Shown: positions 54,311 to 64,000 of the stretch, in pieces
Position numbering within the stretch: the stretch's first letter is position 1
Layout: the number at the start of each line of letters is the position of its first letter
DNA from: Agroathelia rolfsii
Lineage: Eukaryota > Basidiomycota > Agaricomycetes > Amylocorticiales > Amylocorticiaceae
Length of the DNA stretch: 64,000 bases
Assembly (NCBI GenBank): GCA_018343915.1
Contig: JABRWF010000005.1
Span: 469,001 to 533,000 of the forward strand
Reading direction: 5' to 3'
Notes under the pieces: generated by a model
The model's database searches: none
Told to the model about the DNA's origin: nothing
The model's input: the letters and a program-made list of their open reading frames with translations, nothing else
Program-made: the position numbers and the translations under genes

Positions 54311-55389
54311 CACCCAACAGATTTCGACGTTGGGTAGTAATGAGTAAATAAGATACTGGCGTAACTCATTACAGATTGTTTTCACCATATAAGGCTTTGT
54401 ATCTGACCCTCGAATCAAATAAATATATAAACTTGAATCATCTGTGGCTGGAGAATTCGCGTTTTTGTTTATGCCCCCCCCCGGCGATTCTCTGGGAACA
54501 AATTGCTCACGCTGATTGCGTGATTGTGATTTCTGAGTGAATGAACGAACAGAGTCGCATGTGCTTCATCAACTGTAAGTTTGACTCATTGGCTTCGGGT
54601 TGGTCTGAAACCAACATGAATACCGGTGTGATTCATTAGCCGGTTACACGGTTACTAGTACACGTTAAATATTATTATTACCTTCTAACAAATGGCCCAC
54701 CCTATATCCCTGCACCGCCTGTCGGTGGCATTCCGGGCCACTTGCTCTATTCAGCCACTTTCTCTCAATTTTTCGTTCAATGATAGACTCAAAAATACTT
54801 CAACGGACATGACCCATACTCATGAAGCAACCTGACTGAGCCGGAGTAACAGGTTCCCAGATACAGGAGTTGTTAGGACCTTTGTGAGCTAGGCAAAATG
54901 GGATGGATAGTTCAACCGGTTGTGCGTGTGCGTGGTGCAATTCCCGCCTGTTCCATTTTGGCCTCAGCGTTACAAATACCTCATGGCGGCCTTATCCAAG
55001 TCGGCCTCATCAAGCGGCTATCGATGCCACTCAATTACAATTGAATTGACTACTGTAACATAAAGAATTTTGAATGAAGATTTTGACCTGAAAATTGTCT
55101 GACAATTCTTGTTGTTGAATAATCTTTGGAATGAAAACAGCAATAACTTTGTTCTGGACACACCCTGTTGCTGTTTGCTCGCTTCGTTTTCATCAATGAC
55201 TGCAATAGGACCCGGACGATCACCAGTTCCTGTCGCATGTTTTGAACCCCATGATCGCTTTATCGACGCGACACGAGCACCGGGTGCAATGCAAAGAATT
55301 AACCCAGTGACTGGGAAAAATTCAAACAGTATAAAGTCTTTTTGAATGAGTAAAGCCCACACCAGTCTGGCCCCAGAAGTGTACTGACA
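54311..55389. other. Spacer between esterase 2 and 3
   Basis: Includes a run of nine C at 54474-54482 and the copy 3 promoter. No gene recognised. Confidence 0.5.
55330..55336 (+). promoter_or_regulatory. TATA box of esterase gene 3
   Basis: TATAAAG 60 nt before ATG 55390. Confidence 0.6.
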
Positions 55390-57983
55390 ATGCTCTCCGC
55401 GTCATTGCTGCTCACCGGCAGCATTACTATGATTTTATTGGCCTGCATCCTTGACGGTGTAGATGGCAGTCCATTGAAGGACACCTCTGCAACGGTCATA
55501 CTTGACAAAGCAACAGTCACTGGTATAGCCTCCGGTTTAACGAATCAGTATTTGGGTATCCCATTTGCCCAGCCCCCGTATGTGTGCAACATCCTTCTAT
55601 CTTGAAAGAACCGTCTCACTTTCTATCCCCACTTTTTTTAAAATAAATAAATAAATAAAATAAAATAAAATATAGAGTTGGCGATCTACGCTTCCAGCTC
55701 CCTCGGCCCATTTCACCCTACTCTGGTTCGATCTTGGCCCAATCATACGGCGCGGATTGTTTCCAACAGCAGAATACGCTTGTCAACATATCCGGACTGG
55801 GGTTTCCCGCTAACGTCACCGAGTTCATTACTGGTGCAGTTTCTGGTTCTACTTCTCCTTCATCAGAGGACTGTAAGTGATATTTAATGCTTGCCATTGT
55901 TGATGAAATCTTATTGATGGAACTGAAACCAAGGTTTGTTTGTCAATGTCGTCACACCGAACAATGTTACTACAGATTCCAAGCTTCCGGTTGCTGTAGT
56001 AAGCATTTCAAAATTATATTTGTTACTTAGACTCATGTGCATCTGAACAATGAAATTGGCTTGTAAAAATGATGCAGTGGATTTATGGGGGTAGGTGCCT
56101 TCTTAGTGCCTCTTGTCATGACTGATTTGTGACTGAAACTGCTCCTGTCCCGTAAGGTGGCTTTGAATTTGGTAGCTCGTCCGGGTAAGTGGAAATCAGA
56201 CCAAACCTATATATACATATTCACATATGCATCATCGGGCCAGATACAATGGCTCTATAATTGTGGAGCGCTCTATCGAGCTTGAAGAACCTGTCATCTT
56301 TGTTAGCTTAAATTATCGGTCAGTGTACTATCCAGCATGCCTGCTGTTCAAAAAAGTTGTTGATCCCAATTCACATCATTTGGATTTTATAGGGTCTCTG
56401 GTTTTGTAAGCTCCATGTCAACTCGGCGATCAACCAAATAGCTGAAAAGCTATAAAAACGTAAAATAGGGCTTTCTGGCTAGTGCTGAGGTCAAAGCTGC
56501 TGGAGTGGGTAACCTTGGTTTGCAAGATCGTTAGTGATCAATTTCATAGTTCATGTGGAAACTAGTATCCTCACGAAAATGTGACCAGAACGTGAGGCTC
56601 TCAGATGGGTTCAAAAATATATTGGCCAATTCGGCGGCGATAGCTCAAAAGTAACTATGTGGGCAGCTCTTTTTTTCCATCTTCGATCATTCATGATCTG
56701 ATTGTTATATATCCAGATGGGGAGAGAGTGCTGGCGCCATATCTGTCGCTCTCCAAATGCTGACGTGAGTCATAATATTTTGCTACCGGGTCATAAATGT
56801 AATCAACTATTTGACTTACAGTAACAATGGAGACAACGAAGGCCTGTTCCGCGCCGGTTTTATGGAATCCGGGTCTCCCACTCCCGCTGGTGATATCACT
56901 GACGGCCAGGTCTTCTATGACTCGATCGTAAACTCAACAGGCTGCTCTGGTGCTTCTGACACGCTTGCTTGTTTGCGTACCGTCAGCTATGATGATCTCT
57001 CTGCAGCCATTAACGAAACCCCCGATATCTCGTCATACCGAGTAAGCACCCCTCGGGTTTTCCGAAAAAAAGATGTGGTAGATATTGATACGTTATTATT
57101 CTCGTTAGAGCTTATCTCTTGCATGGTTACCCCGTGTTGATGGTATCTTCCTAACGGCTGACCCGCAGACTTTGGTAGCCCAAGGCTCTGTTGCTCGCAT
57201 CCCAATCGTCAATGGTAAGTAAAACCCCTTTTATACCATGTTAGAGATTCAAGGAGATTCATGAATGTAGGTGACAATGACGATGAGGGCACGATATTTG
57301 CTCTCAGCAGTCTCAATATCACGTATGTCCGCCTTGCTAGTATTTAAGCATCGGTACTGATAGGCTCGATATCAAGGACCACTGATCAAGTCAAGGATTA
57401 TTTGACAACCTACTACCTAGAAAACATAACAGAGACAGAACTGTCTACCCTCCTTGAGCTTTATCCGGATGACGTAACTCAGGGCTCGCCATACGACACT
57501 GGATGCCTATACGCCCTGACACCTCAGTACAAGCGCATCGCATCGTACCTAGGCGATTCATCATTCCAGGCCCCACGCAGGTATTTCTTACAGAACATAG
57601 CAAGCGAACAGTCTGTCTGGTCATATCTCAGCAAACGACTCAAGTTCCCTGACATTGGCGCGGTGAGTTTAATTCCATCAACCCCCCTCCCCTTCCAATT
57701 TCCTCCTCTGATGCTGCCGAAAATGCAAAACATGACATTGTGTTAGGCCCATGCAACTGATCTCTTGAACGTTTGGGCTGGTGGCGACATGACCGACTTC
57801 CTTGTGAATTTTGTTAACAACTTGGACCCCAACGGTGCTGGTGGCCATCTTCGGTGGCCATCCTATGCAAAAGACTCGCCCAATCTGATGACGTTCTTGG
57901 ATGGTCTGATACCCGAGATCATCACTCAGGACACGTACCGAAAGGAGGCGATGGCGTATCTCACTAAGCTTTCGTTGGCCTAG
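55390..57983 (+). CDS. Secreted type-B carboxylesterase/lipase, array copy 3
   Basis: Signal peptide MLSASLLLTGSITMILLACI; VGDLRFQLPRPISPYSGSI; CLFVNVVTPNN; WIYGGGFEFGSSSG. Nucleophile elbow GGDSSKVTIWGESAG with Ser at 56727-56729; acid Glu in NGDNDDEGT (57285-57287); His in AHATDLLNVW. It ends AYLTKLSLA-stop. The intron pattern is the same as copies 1 and 2, and the frame is open through all junctions examined. Several N-x-S/T sites are consistent with secretion. The third intron ends in TAAG rather than CAG or TAG, which is unusual but acceptable. Confidence 0.9.
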
Positions 57984-59023
57984 CCTTTTTAACTCAGAAC
58001 TTCAAGTTATTTTGTAATAATCATATCTTGAGATTCCGGGCATGTAATATTGTCAGAGAAATCCTTCTCTTCATATTCCGAAATATTTTCCTTTTTCTGA
58101 GAGTGACGTTCGGTCTATGTGCTCTCAATACTGATGTGACCCGCCCAACATTGGTGCCGATGCACTTTTGTGCTTTAGGACTGTATACAAATGTACCATG
58201 GCCTATAGTCGCCATGTACTAATACTTGGCTTGACTGCGGGATAACGAAAGCAAGGTCACCCAGAGCTAGCCTGCCATGCTTCCGCACTTTGTCTTATAT
58301 TGACTAGCCACTTCTCAGGCTGCCTCCATCATGAATACCAGTACAAACTTGGGAGCATCCAACTAACCAGCTCGACCCCCCCCCCCCTGTTATCTAGTAT
58401 CTCCAGCTAAGAAAGCCTTACTGGCCTAAGACCGTGACTGACGACTATATGATTTCAACCTTAAATATGCATGCTCCCTTGAATTTACTGCTGATAGGAC
58501 TTACTAGCTCCAATATTTTTAATTCTAGCTACTCCAGGATCCGAGCCGTCTGGCATTCCGGAGTCAGGCGTGACCTCGGGTTCAACAAGTTCGTCACATG
58601 CGATTCATTTTTTATTTGGATTTGCTTGATAGGTATAACCGTGTCAGAGAGGTGCCCGAATAGTGACCGAAATTGTCAGTGTATAATACGGCGGTGCTTA
58701 GCAAAAGCCCGCCGTGATGACTTGACTCCAGGGACCAAAAGGCGGTATATCATAGTGATTGACAGTATGGCACTAGTCCGACTATGCGATTCTAACAAGA
58801 CATTTTGGACTTTCCGATTAACAGCCTCGATTGACATTTTCTCGTTAATGACGCCGTATTCCGGTCTAATGGTGCTAAGGAACTACTAGTATCTTTCTTG
58901 ACAGTACTCGTCTGGAGGCACCGAGGACCGAAGCCGATTAAGGGAAAAGTTCTCATACATAAAATCTTCAGGTCTCTGGCCATCAATGGTATTGCCGCTA
59001 GCTCAACCCCGAGCGTTGCAATC
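57984..59023. other. Spacer between esterase 3 and 4
   Basis: Contains a run of 12 C at 58376-58387. Before copy 4 only a weak CATAAAA is found (58959-58965), where the intact copies have TATA boxes. No gene recognised. Confidence 0.5.
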
Positions 59024-60788
59024 ATGTTCTCTGCGGCATCCCTACTGAACGTTCTTACAATCATATCATCCTACATCAACTTGAATCCCATAGAAGATGA
59101 TGGCAGTCCAGCGATACGCTCCTCCCCAATCATCAAACTTGATGATGCCAGCGTCACTGGTGTAGCTTCCGGTACCACAAACCAGTATCTGGGTATTCCA
59201 TACGCTTCACCCCCGTAAGTATATAAGTTTACCATTGTGTCAAACTTCATGAACCTCATCATTTCAACATATTAGAGTCGGTGATTTACGCTTTAGGCTC
59301 CCCCAGCCCATCCCGTCGTACTCTGGCTCGATTAATGCCAAATCGTTCGGCCCAGCCTGTTACCAGCAATCTGCCGACAGCTCGTTTGAAAAACTTGAAA
59401 CGCAACTTAAAAAACCGATTAAAAAGAACTTCTATTCCATTGCCCCCACCTCATCTGAGGATTGTGAGTCTCCTGCATGCATATAACTAGCGTTGATCAC
59501 CTATTGACATAATGGACTACAAGGCTTGTTCATCAATGTTTTTACGCCGAATAACGTCGCACCGGAATCTAAGCTTCCAGTTGTTGCGGTAGGGTCCAGG
59601 ATCTTTTATGATCTTATTACCTTCAACTGACTCATACATCGAATAGTGGATCCATGGTGGTAAGCTAGAATTCTTTGCCCAGTTATGCTGTAATTAAACA
59701 TCGTGAATCGATTTCCGCGTCAGGTGCCTTCCAGTTTGGCGATTCATCAATGTACGTCTTCGCCTTGCCAGATGTTTCAGAATTCAAGCAAAGATTAGAA
59801 CAATTACTGATGGGTGCTCACTTAGAGCCCTTATCTAACCTGGCAACCCCGTGTCGATGGCGTATTTCTAACAGATAACCCACAGAAGCTGGTTGCTCAA
59901 GGGTCTGTGGCTCTTATTCCTGTCGTGAGCGGTGAGTAGTTGAATGAAAGGTATTATTCTCTCCGGGTCTCAACTCAACGATTCGTGAATGTAGGTTGCG
60001 TCGATGACAAGGGCACAGTACTTGCCTTATCTAGCACTAACATAACGTACGTTTTACTATAAAACTTAACTCACCAATTTTGTTAATTTGCGCGTCGATT
60101 AGGAACACCGCCGAGCTAGACGAATACCTCGCATCCTATTTTTTCAAGGACGCAACAGAGACGCGACGGTCTACAATGCTCAAGCACTATCCGGATGATC
60201 AACCAAGAGGCTCGCCATACAATACTGGCTATCAAAACGCATTGGCACCTCAATATAAGCGCACCGCATCTATCTTGGGTGACGCCATATTCCAGGGTCC
60301 ACGCCGATATTTCTTGCAAAGCATTGCCGACAAGCAACCCGTTTGGTCCTATCTCAGCAAGCGATCCAAGAATACACCTTTCTTTGGTTCTGTGAGTCTT
60401 GGAAAGAGGACAGCTTACCTCGTCTCCCCTGCCGGCCATCCAAACTGTCATGCTGATCATGTGAATTATTGCATCGTACTAGCTTCAAAATACCGACCTC
60501 AACATCATCTTCAACAACGGCGACATGTCCGACTATTTGATCAGCTTTGTCAACAACCTGGATCCGAATGTCCCAAGCAAGCAAACGCGCTGGCAGGCTT
60601 ACACAAAGACCTCACCCACGTTACTGACATTCCAGGATAGTGGGATGTTCCCAAGGATAATTACTCGGGACACATACCGGAAGGACGAAATCGCATATCT
60701 CACTCAGCTTTTGCTGGATTATCCCCTCTGGGTGTTCAATCAAGACAGCGATCGGAAGGATGGAAGACATAAGAAAGCGTTAGAATGA
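59024..60788 (+). pseudogene. Type-B carboxylesterase, array copy 4, all triad residues lost
   Basis: Homologous to copies 1-3 at both ends. Start MFSAASLLNVLTIISSYINL; VGDLRFRLPQPIPSYSGSI; CLFINVFTPNN; WIHGGAFQFGDSSM (exon ends 59751). Only 74 bases then follow before the exon SPYLTWQPRVDGVFLTDNPQ at 59826. The other copies have roughly 900 bases here, including the GESAG nucleophile. The acid site NDDEGT is VDDKGT (Lys at 60009-60011) and the catalytic His motif AHATDLLN is LQNTDLNI (Gln at 60486-60488). A direct join of the flanking exons at the usual donor shifts the frame; a weak donor after SSMY would keep it. The 3' exons stay open to a stop at 60788 with a longer, charged C-terminus. 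Inactive as an esterase; most likely a pseudogene, less likely a pseudoenzyme. Confidence 0.8.
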
Positions 60789-61452
60789 AATATCCTGGCA
60801 GATTTTTTTTATGCTAGTACTGTGCATCTAGTCTTTTTACGTTCGACCTACGGTATCCATGACGTCTGTTCACAAATAAAGCGAGATAAACTGCATGTAA
60901 ATATATCAAAATGAAGTCTAACATTGTTACCAAGCTTGGATGGACAGTCTTTGTCAAGTCGGATCAAACCATACGATGATGATACATTCCAAAGAATAAT
61001 GCTATAATCACAACACGTACCGACGAAGATCTGTCTGCTCTTTCTTTACTGATCTTGATTTTTGATGTTCCATCATTCGCCGTTTTACTCAAAATCCTAC
61101 CTTTGTGGGCCTGAAGCTGAAACTGAATATTCGGCTCAGTCGATCGCCTAGAACCAGCATCTCAATTGGGAAAGTTCTGATATTTGTTGTTATGTACCTG
61201 AAATACGAAGTTCATCTTTAGCACTATTCCAAAGTATGTTCTTTATGTTCAACATAAGATATCCATTGGCGCCATTTTATCACCAGTAAATCAAGTTAAA
61301 TACATGCATATTGAAATGAGACCCCTCGTTTTTCCCAAGCTAAGACGGAGGGTATCAAAGTTTGTGACACTGAACGAAACCATAGATAGTTTAACCGGTC
61401 ATAATACAAAAAAAGGAAATAAAAATCATAACATAACATGACTTTAGCACAC
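60789..61452. other. Intergenic, convergent ends
   Basis: 3' flank of esterase 4 and of CENP-C. Nothing recognised. Confidence 0.5.
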
Positions 61453-63579
61453 CTACTTAGACCCCTTCGCGCCCTTTGCCTTTTCTTTCTCTTTCTTTAC
61501 CACCGGCGCCGACGCCCTATTATTTGTCAGCCCACTTGAGCTCCTGACCTCATCTACCACTTCCTGTCCGTCCTCATCGACCTCAACCTCAACTTCGACC
61601 TCCTCGCCGTCAACGATTTGCCTGTCGACCATGACCTTGCGTGCCTGTGTGAAGAATAGTTTCACTTCACGATCACAGACGTTCTCGAGGAAGTACATGT
61701 TCCCTCGTGGGACGAGGAACATGCCACCTGTGGCGATGATAGCACTGTTGGTGTTCAGCCTTAGGTTTACAGCACCTTGGATGACGTAGAATATCTGTTA
61801 AAAGGGAAGTAGTCAGCGTTATGAACAACAGAAGATATAGACGGCAATGGAAGACTGACATAGGTATTATCCTTGGAATTCTTGCTCGCCTTGTGACACT
61901 TGGGAGGAATCGTGAGCTGACCAGCTGCGATGAAGTCACCATCGCCGAAGACCTTCTCAAAGCTCCATTCGCCATTAGCAGTCGGTTTCGGGTTAACCAT
62001 CTTCGCCGTCCAGATGATACCTGTTGCATGAGGTAGTACGAATATTAGATATGCTTATGAAACAATGGATAGGGAACAAGTAACCACTAACGTCTTCGAA
62101 CCTCCTCGTTCGTTGGATACTCCAGCACCGTGCCCTGAGGCTCCGTTTCATCGTCCCAGCCTTCCTCGGGGTTAAGCACGGCTGCTGGCTCGCTGCTACG
62201 CAAATCTCTGCTCTCACTCCGGCCTTTACTGCGAGGTTTAGCTATACGCTTTCGCTTCTTCTTCCCAAGTGGTTCAATGGGATCCTTGATCAAATTGGAG
62301 TTGTTAAGGCAGTTGCCGAATTTCAATACCAAAAATACTCACAGGTTCATAACGTATGACTTTTTTGATTTCTGCAAGTGCGCCAGACCGTCCATAGATA
62401 ACCTTTTCATTCCTCCAATGTGCCAGAGGGGCATATCGATATCTTGTGCCACGCCGTAGACCATTTGCATCGCGGTTTTCCTCTGAGTTAGGAATGAGCT
62501 TATGAACGCCTGCATGTAGATAATGCTAAACCTACGGTCTTCGGCAGGCTCCACAGTTTCCCTCGCTGTCGGACGTTTGTTCTCCTTTTTGGCAGCCTTG
62601 GCTTTCTTCTTAGGCGGTGAGGGCGGGGGCTCTATTTCTTCCTCGGGAGGAGGTTCATCCTCTTGTAGAGGCTCATCCTCGGGAGGATCCATAGGTGCGT
62701 CTTCATCTTCTTCCGGTGCAGGCGTCAATACCCGAGATTTGCTCTTGGACTTGTGGCTAGCAGATGGGGGCGGGGGTGACGGTGTAGCCCGTGGCGACTC
62801 GTCTTGACCATCTTCCTGCAAGGGCTGGTCTTCGTCCATAGGAAAGTCCATGTCCTGGTTCATATCAATGTCCGCATCTGGCTCTGGCGGCTCCCATGCA
62901 CTACGACCCGATGAACGTCGAGAGATAACTTCATCCTTGCGCTGGAAATAGTTGAGATCTAGGGACTCGTCGTTCTCCTCGTACGCTGAGCCTTGAGACA
63001 GATACGATGGACCTGCGAGCGATCTCCTGCCGCTATGACTTGGTCTTGGTGAGGGAATTTGATCAAAGTCAACTTCGGATCCACGACCGCTAAGTCTAGA
63101 GATGATGCTGGGACGAGATTGAGGAGCACGTGGACGAGCATTTCTGAAATATTCCATCGGGCTAGCTGAGTAGTGCAAAAGCCATTTCTCATTACTTTGA
63201 TAGATACGAAATAGTCTATAAATGAGTGCAAACCTGGCACTTCAATAGACATGTCCTGTTCGCCGCCACCATCTTCCTCCTCTTCATCACTCTGGAAAAC
63301 AGGCCTTGCAGGCGTCTTCTTCTTCCCACTTCTTCCACCACTCTTCCCAGCCGACTTCTTGGCCTTTGATTTAACACGCGGAGGTGTACGGGCATCAGCT
63401 TGCTTGAGAACCTTGGCAAAGTCCTCGAAATCGTCTGAAGCATGTTCAATAGGTTCAATGCTATATCCAGTTTTCTTGCCACGACCGAGATCGTCCGCGT
63501 GATAGGGTATATGAGCCTTTTGTGGGCCTCTTCTTACCCCTGGTATACTGGAGCGGCGTGGAACGACAGACGGTGGCAT
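61453..63579 (-). CDS. Inner kinetochore protein CENP-C / Mif2
   Basis: Starts at 63579 (MPPSVVPRRSSIPGVRRGPQ). A long disordered middle follows, with alternating basic and acidic Ser/Pro-rich stretches (SKAKKSAGKSGGRSGKKK, PLQEDEPPPEEEIEPPPSPP). The CENP-C motif GLRRGTRYRYAPLAHWRNEK then VIYGRSG near 62380-62470 binds the CENP-A nucleosome. The C-terminal cupin (Mif2) dimerisation domain reads VIQGAVNLRLN-like strands and GGMFLVPRGNMYFLENVCDR with VKLFFTQARKV. The end is Lys-rich (KEKEKAKGAKGSK). It links centromeric chromatin to the outer kinetochore. Several introns; N-terminal splicing near 63190-63240 is plausible but not fully verified. Confidence 0.9.
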
Positions 63580-63897
63580 TGTGTCAGAGAACTCGACTGA
63601 GCGAGGTTCAGTTGTTAGCAGTTCAACGTCGACTTCGCGCGCTACCGGAAGTAAACAAACGGTTTGCCATATTCGGAATACTATTCGTCATTTGCTTCCG
63701 GACCGCTATCACATCAAATTCAAAAATGTGATGATCAATTGCAAGTTAACTGAAGTGTCTTCACTGGCCATGCTTACATATTCGTAGGGTAAATAGAATA
63801 GCTATTACAGAAGGTGTGAATGTGGTATACGGATTAACACGGTTCATCAAAACATCAAGACAGTTGCTGATCACGATAGAGGGCCATGGGGCGCAAA
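63580..63897. other. Intergenic
   Basis: CENP-C promoter side and 3' flank of the last gene. Nothing recognised. Confidence 0.5.
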
Positions 63898-64000
63898 TCA
63901 TCCAGTAGCCGCAGGAGGGGTAGCGGTCTCAGTCTGAGAAGACGCCGCCGTTGCCGCTTGCTCCGGCGTCCCAGCACTTGTAGCACTTGCAGGCGGCGTG
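63898..64000 (-). CDS. 3' end of an unidentified Ala/Thr/Ser/Pro-rich protein (partial)
   Basis: The minus strand reads PPASATSAGTPEQAATAASS then QTETATPPAATG-stop, with the stop codon at 63898-63900. The rest lies beyond the window. Low-complexity composition prevents identification. Confidence 0.45.
   Translation of the reverse strand, partial: TPPASATSAGTPEQAATAASSQTETATPPAATG

Overview
This window looks like a gene-dense nuclear segment of a filamentous basidiomycete, most likely an Agaricomycete. It holds many short GT-AG introns of about 50-70 nt, several very small exons, CT-rich promoters and a typical fungal housekeeping gene set. No rRNA, tRNA, CRISPR array or intact transposon could be recognised. 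All intron-exon models were built by eye from reading frame, splice motifs and family knowledge, so individual boundaries carry uncertainty.

Layout. 110-1814 (-) is an SLC35F-type transporter. 2258-5763 is a decaying patch: one apparently complete methyltransferase gene (4583-5763, -), two broken relatives of its 3' exons (3973-4345 and 2258-2545, -), and a broken acetoacetyl-CoA synthetase on the opposite strand between them (2594-3721, +). 5764-7787 has no recognisable gene but contains a strong hairpin at 6619-6681. An unrecognised coiled-coil, Ala/Pro/Gln-repeat protein (7788-10490, -) is followed by an M50B-like membrane peptidase (11241-12636, +), a G-protein gamma subunit ending in a CaaX box (13542-13955, +) and a small membrane protein with an apparent frameshift (15346-15835, -).

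16459-22005 (-) is the glycogen debranching enzyme, head to head with a TEY-type MAP kinase of the Slt2/Mpk1 class (22401-25333, +). The kinase contains 5-nt and 10-nt exons. Then come NBP35 (25538-26685, -), COX23 (27404-27864, -), a LIM-RhoGAP of the LRG1 type (28304-32924, -), a type II membrane glycosyltransferase-like gene with a suspicious splice donor (33684-36460, -), a DUF4436-type membrane protein (37510-39263, +), an amidase with a 7-nt exon (39702-42214, -), the U2AF large subunit (43554-45487, -) and divergent FIS1 (45938-46644, +).

48431-60788 is a tandem array of four type-B carboxylesterase/lipase genes (+) with shared intron layout. Three look intact, secreted and catalytically complete, and each has a TATA box 60-83 nt before the start codon. 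The fourth has lost all three catalytic triad positions: the serine block is deleted, Glu is replaced by Lys, and His by Gln. The window ends with the kinetochore protein CENP-C/Mif2 (61453-63579, -) and the 3' end of an unidentified Ala/Thr/Ser/Pro-rich protein (63898-64000, -).

Most genes are unrelated core cell functions: cell-wall MAPK signalling and a Rho regulator, glycogen breakdown, Fe-S assembly, mitochondrial copper and fission factors, splicing and kinetochore. The accessory signal lies in the methyltransferase/acetoacetyl-CoA synthetase graveyard and in the esterase array.
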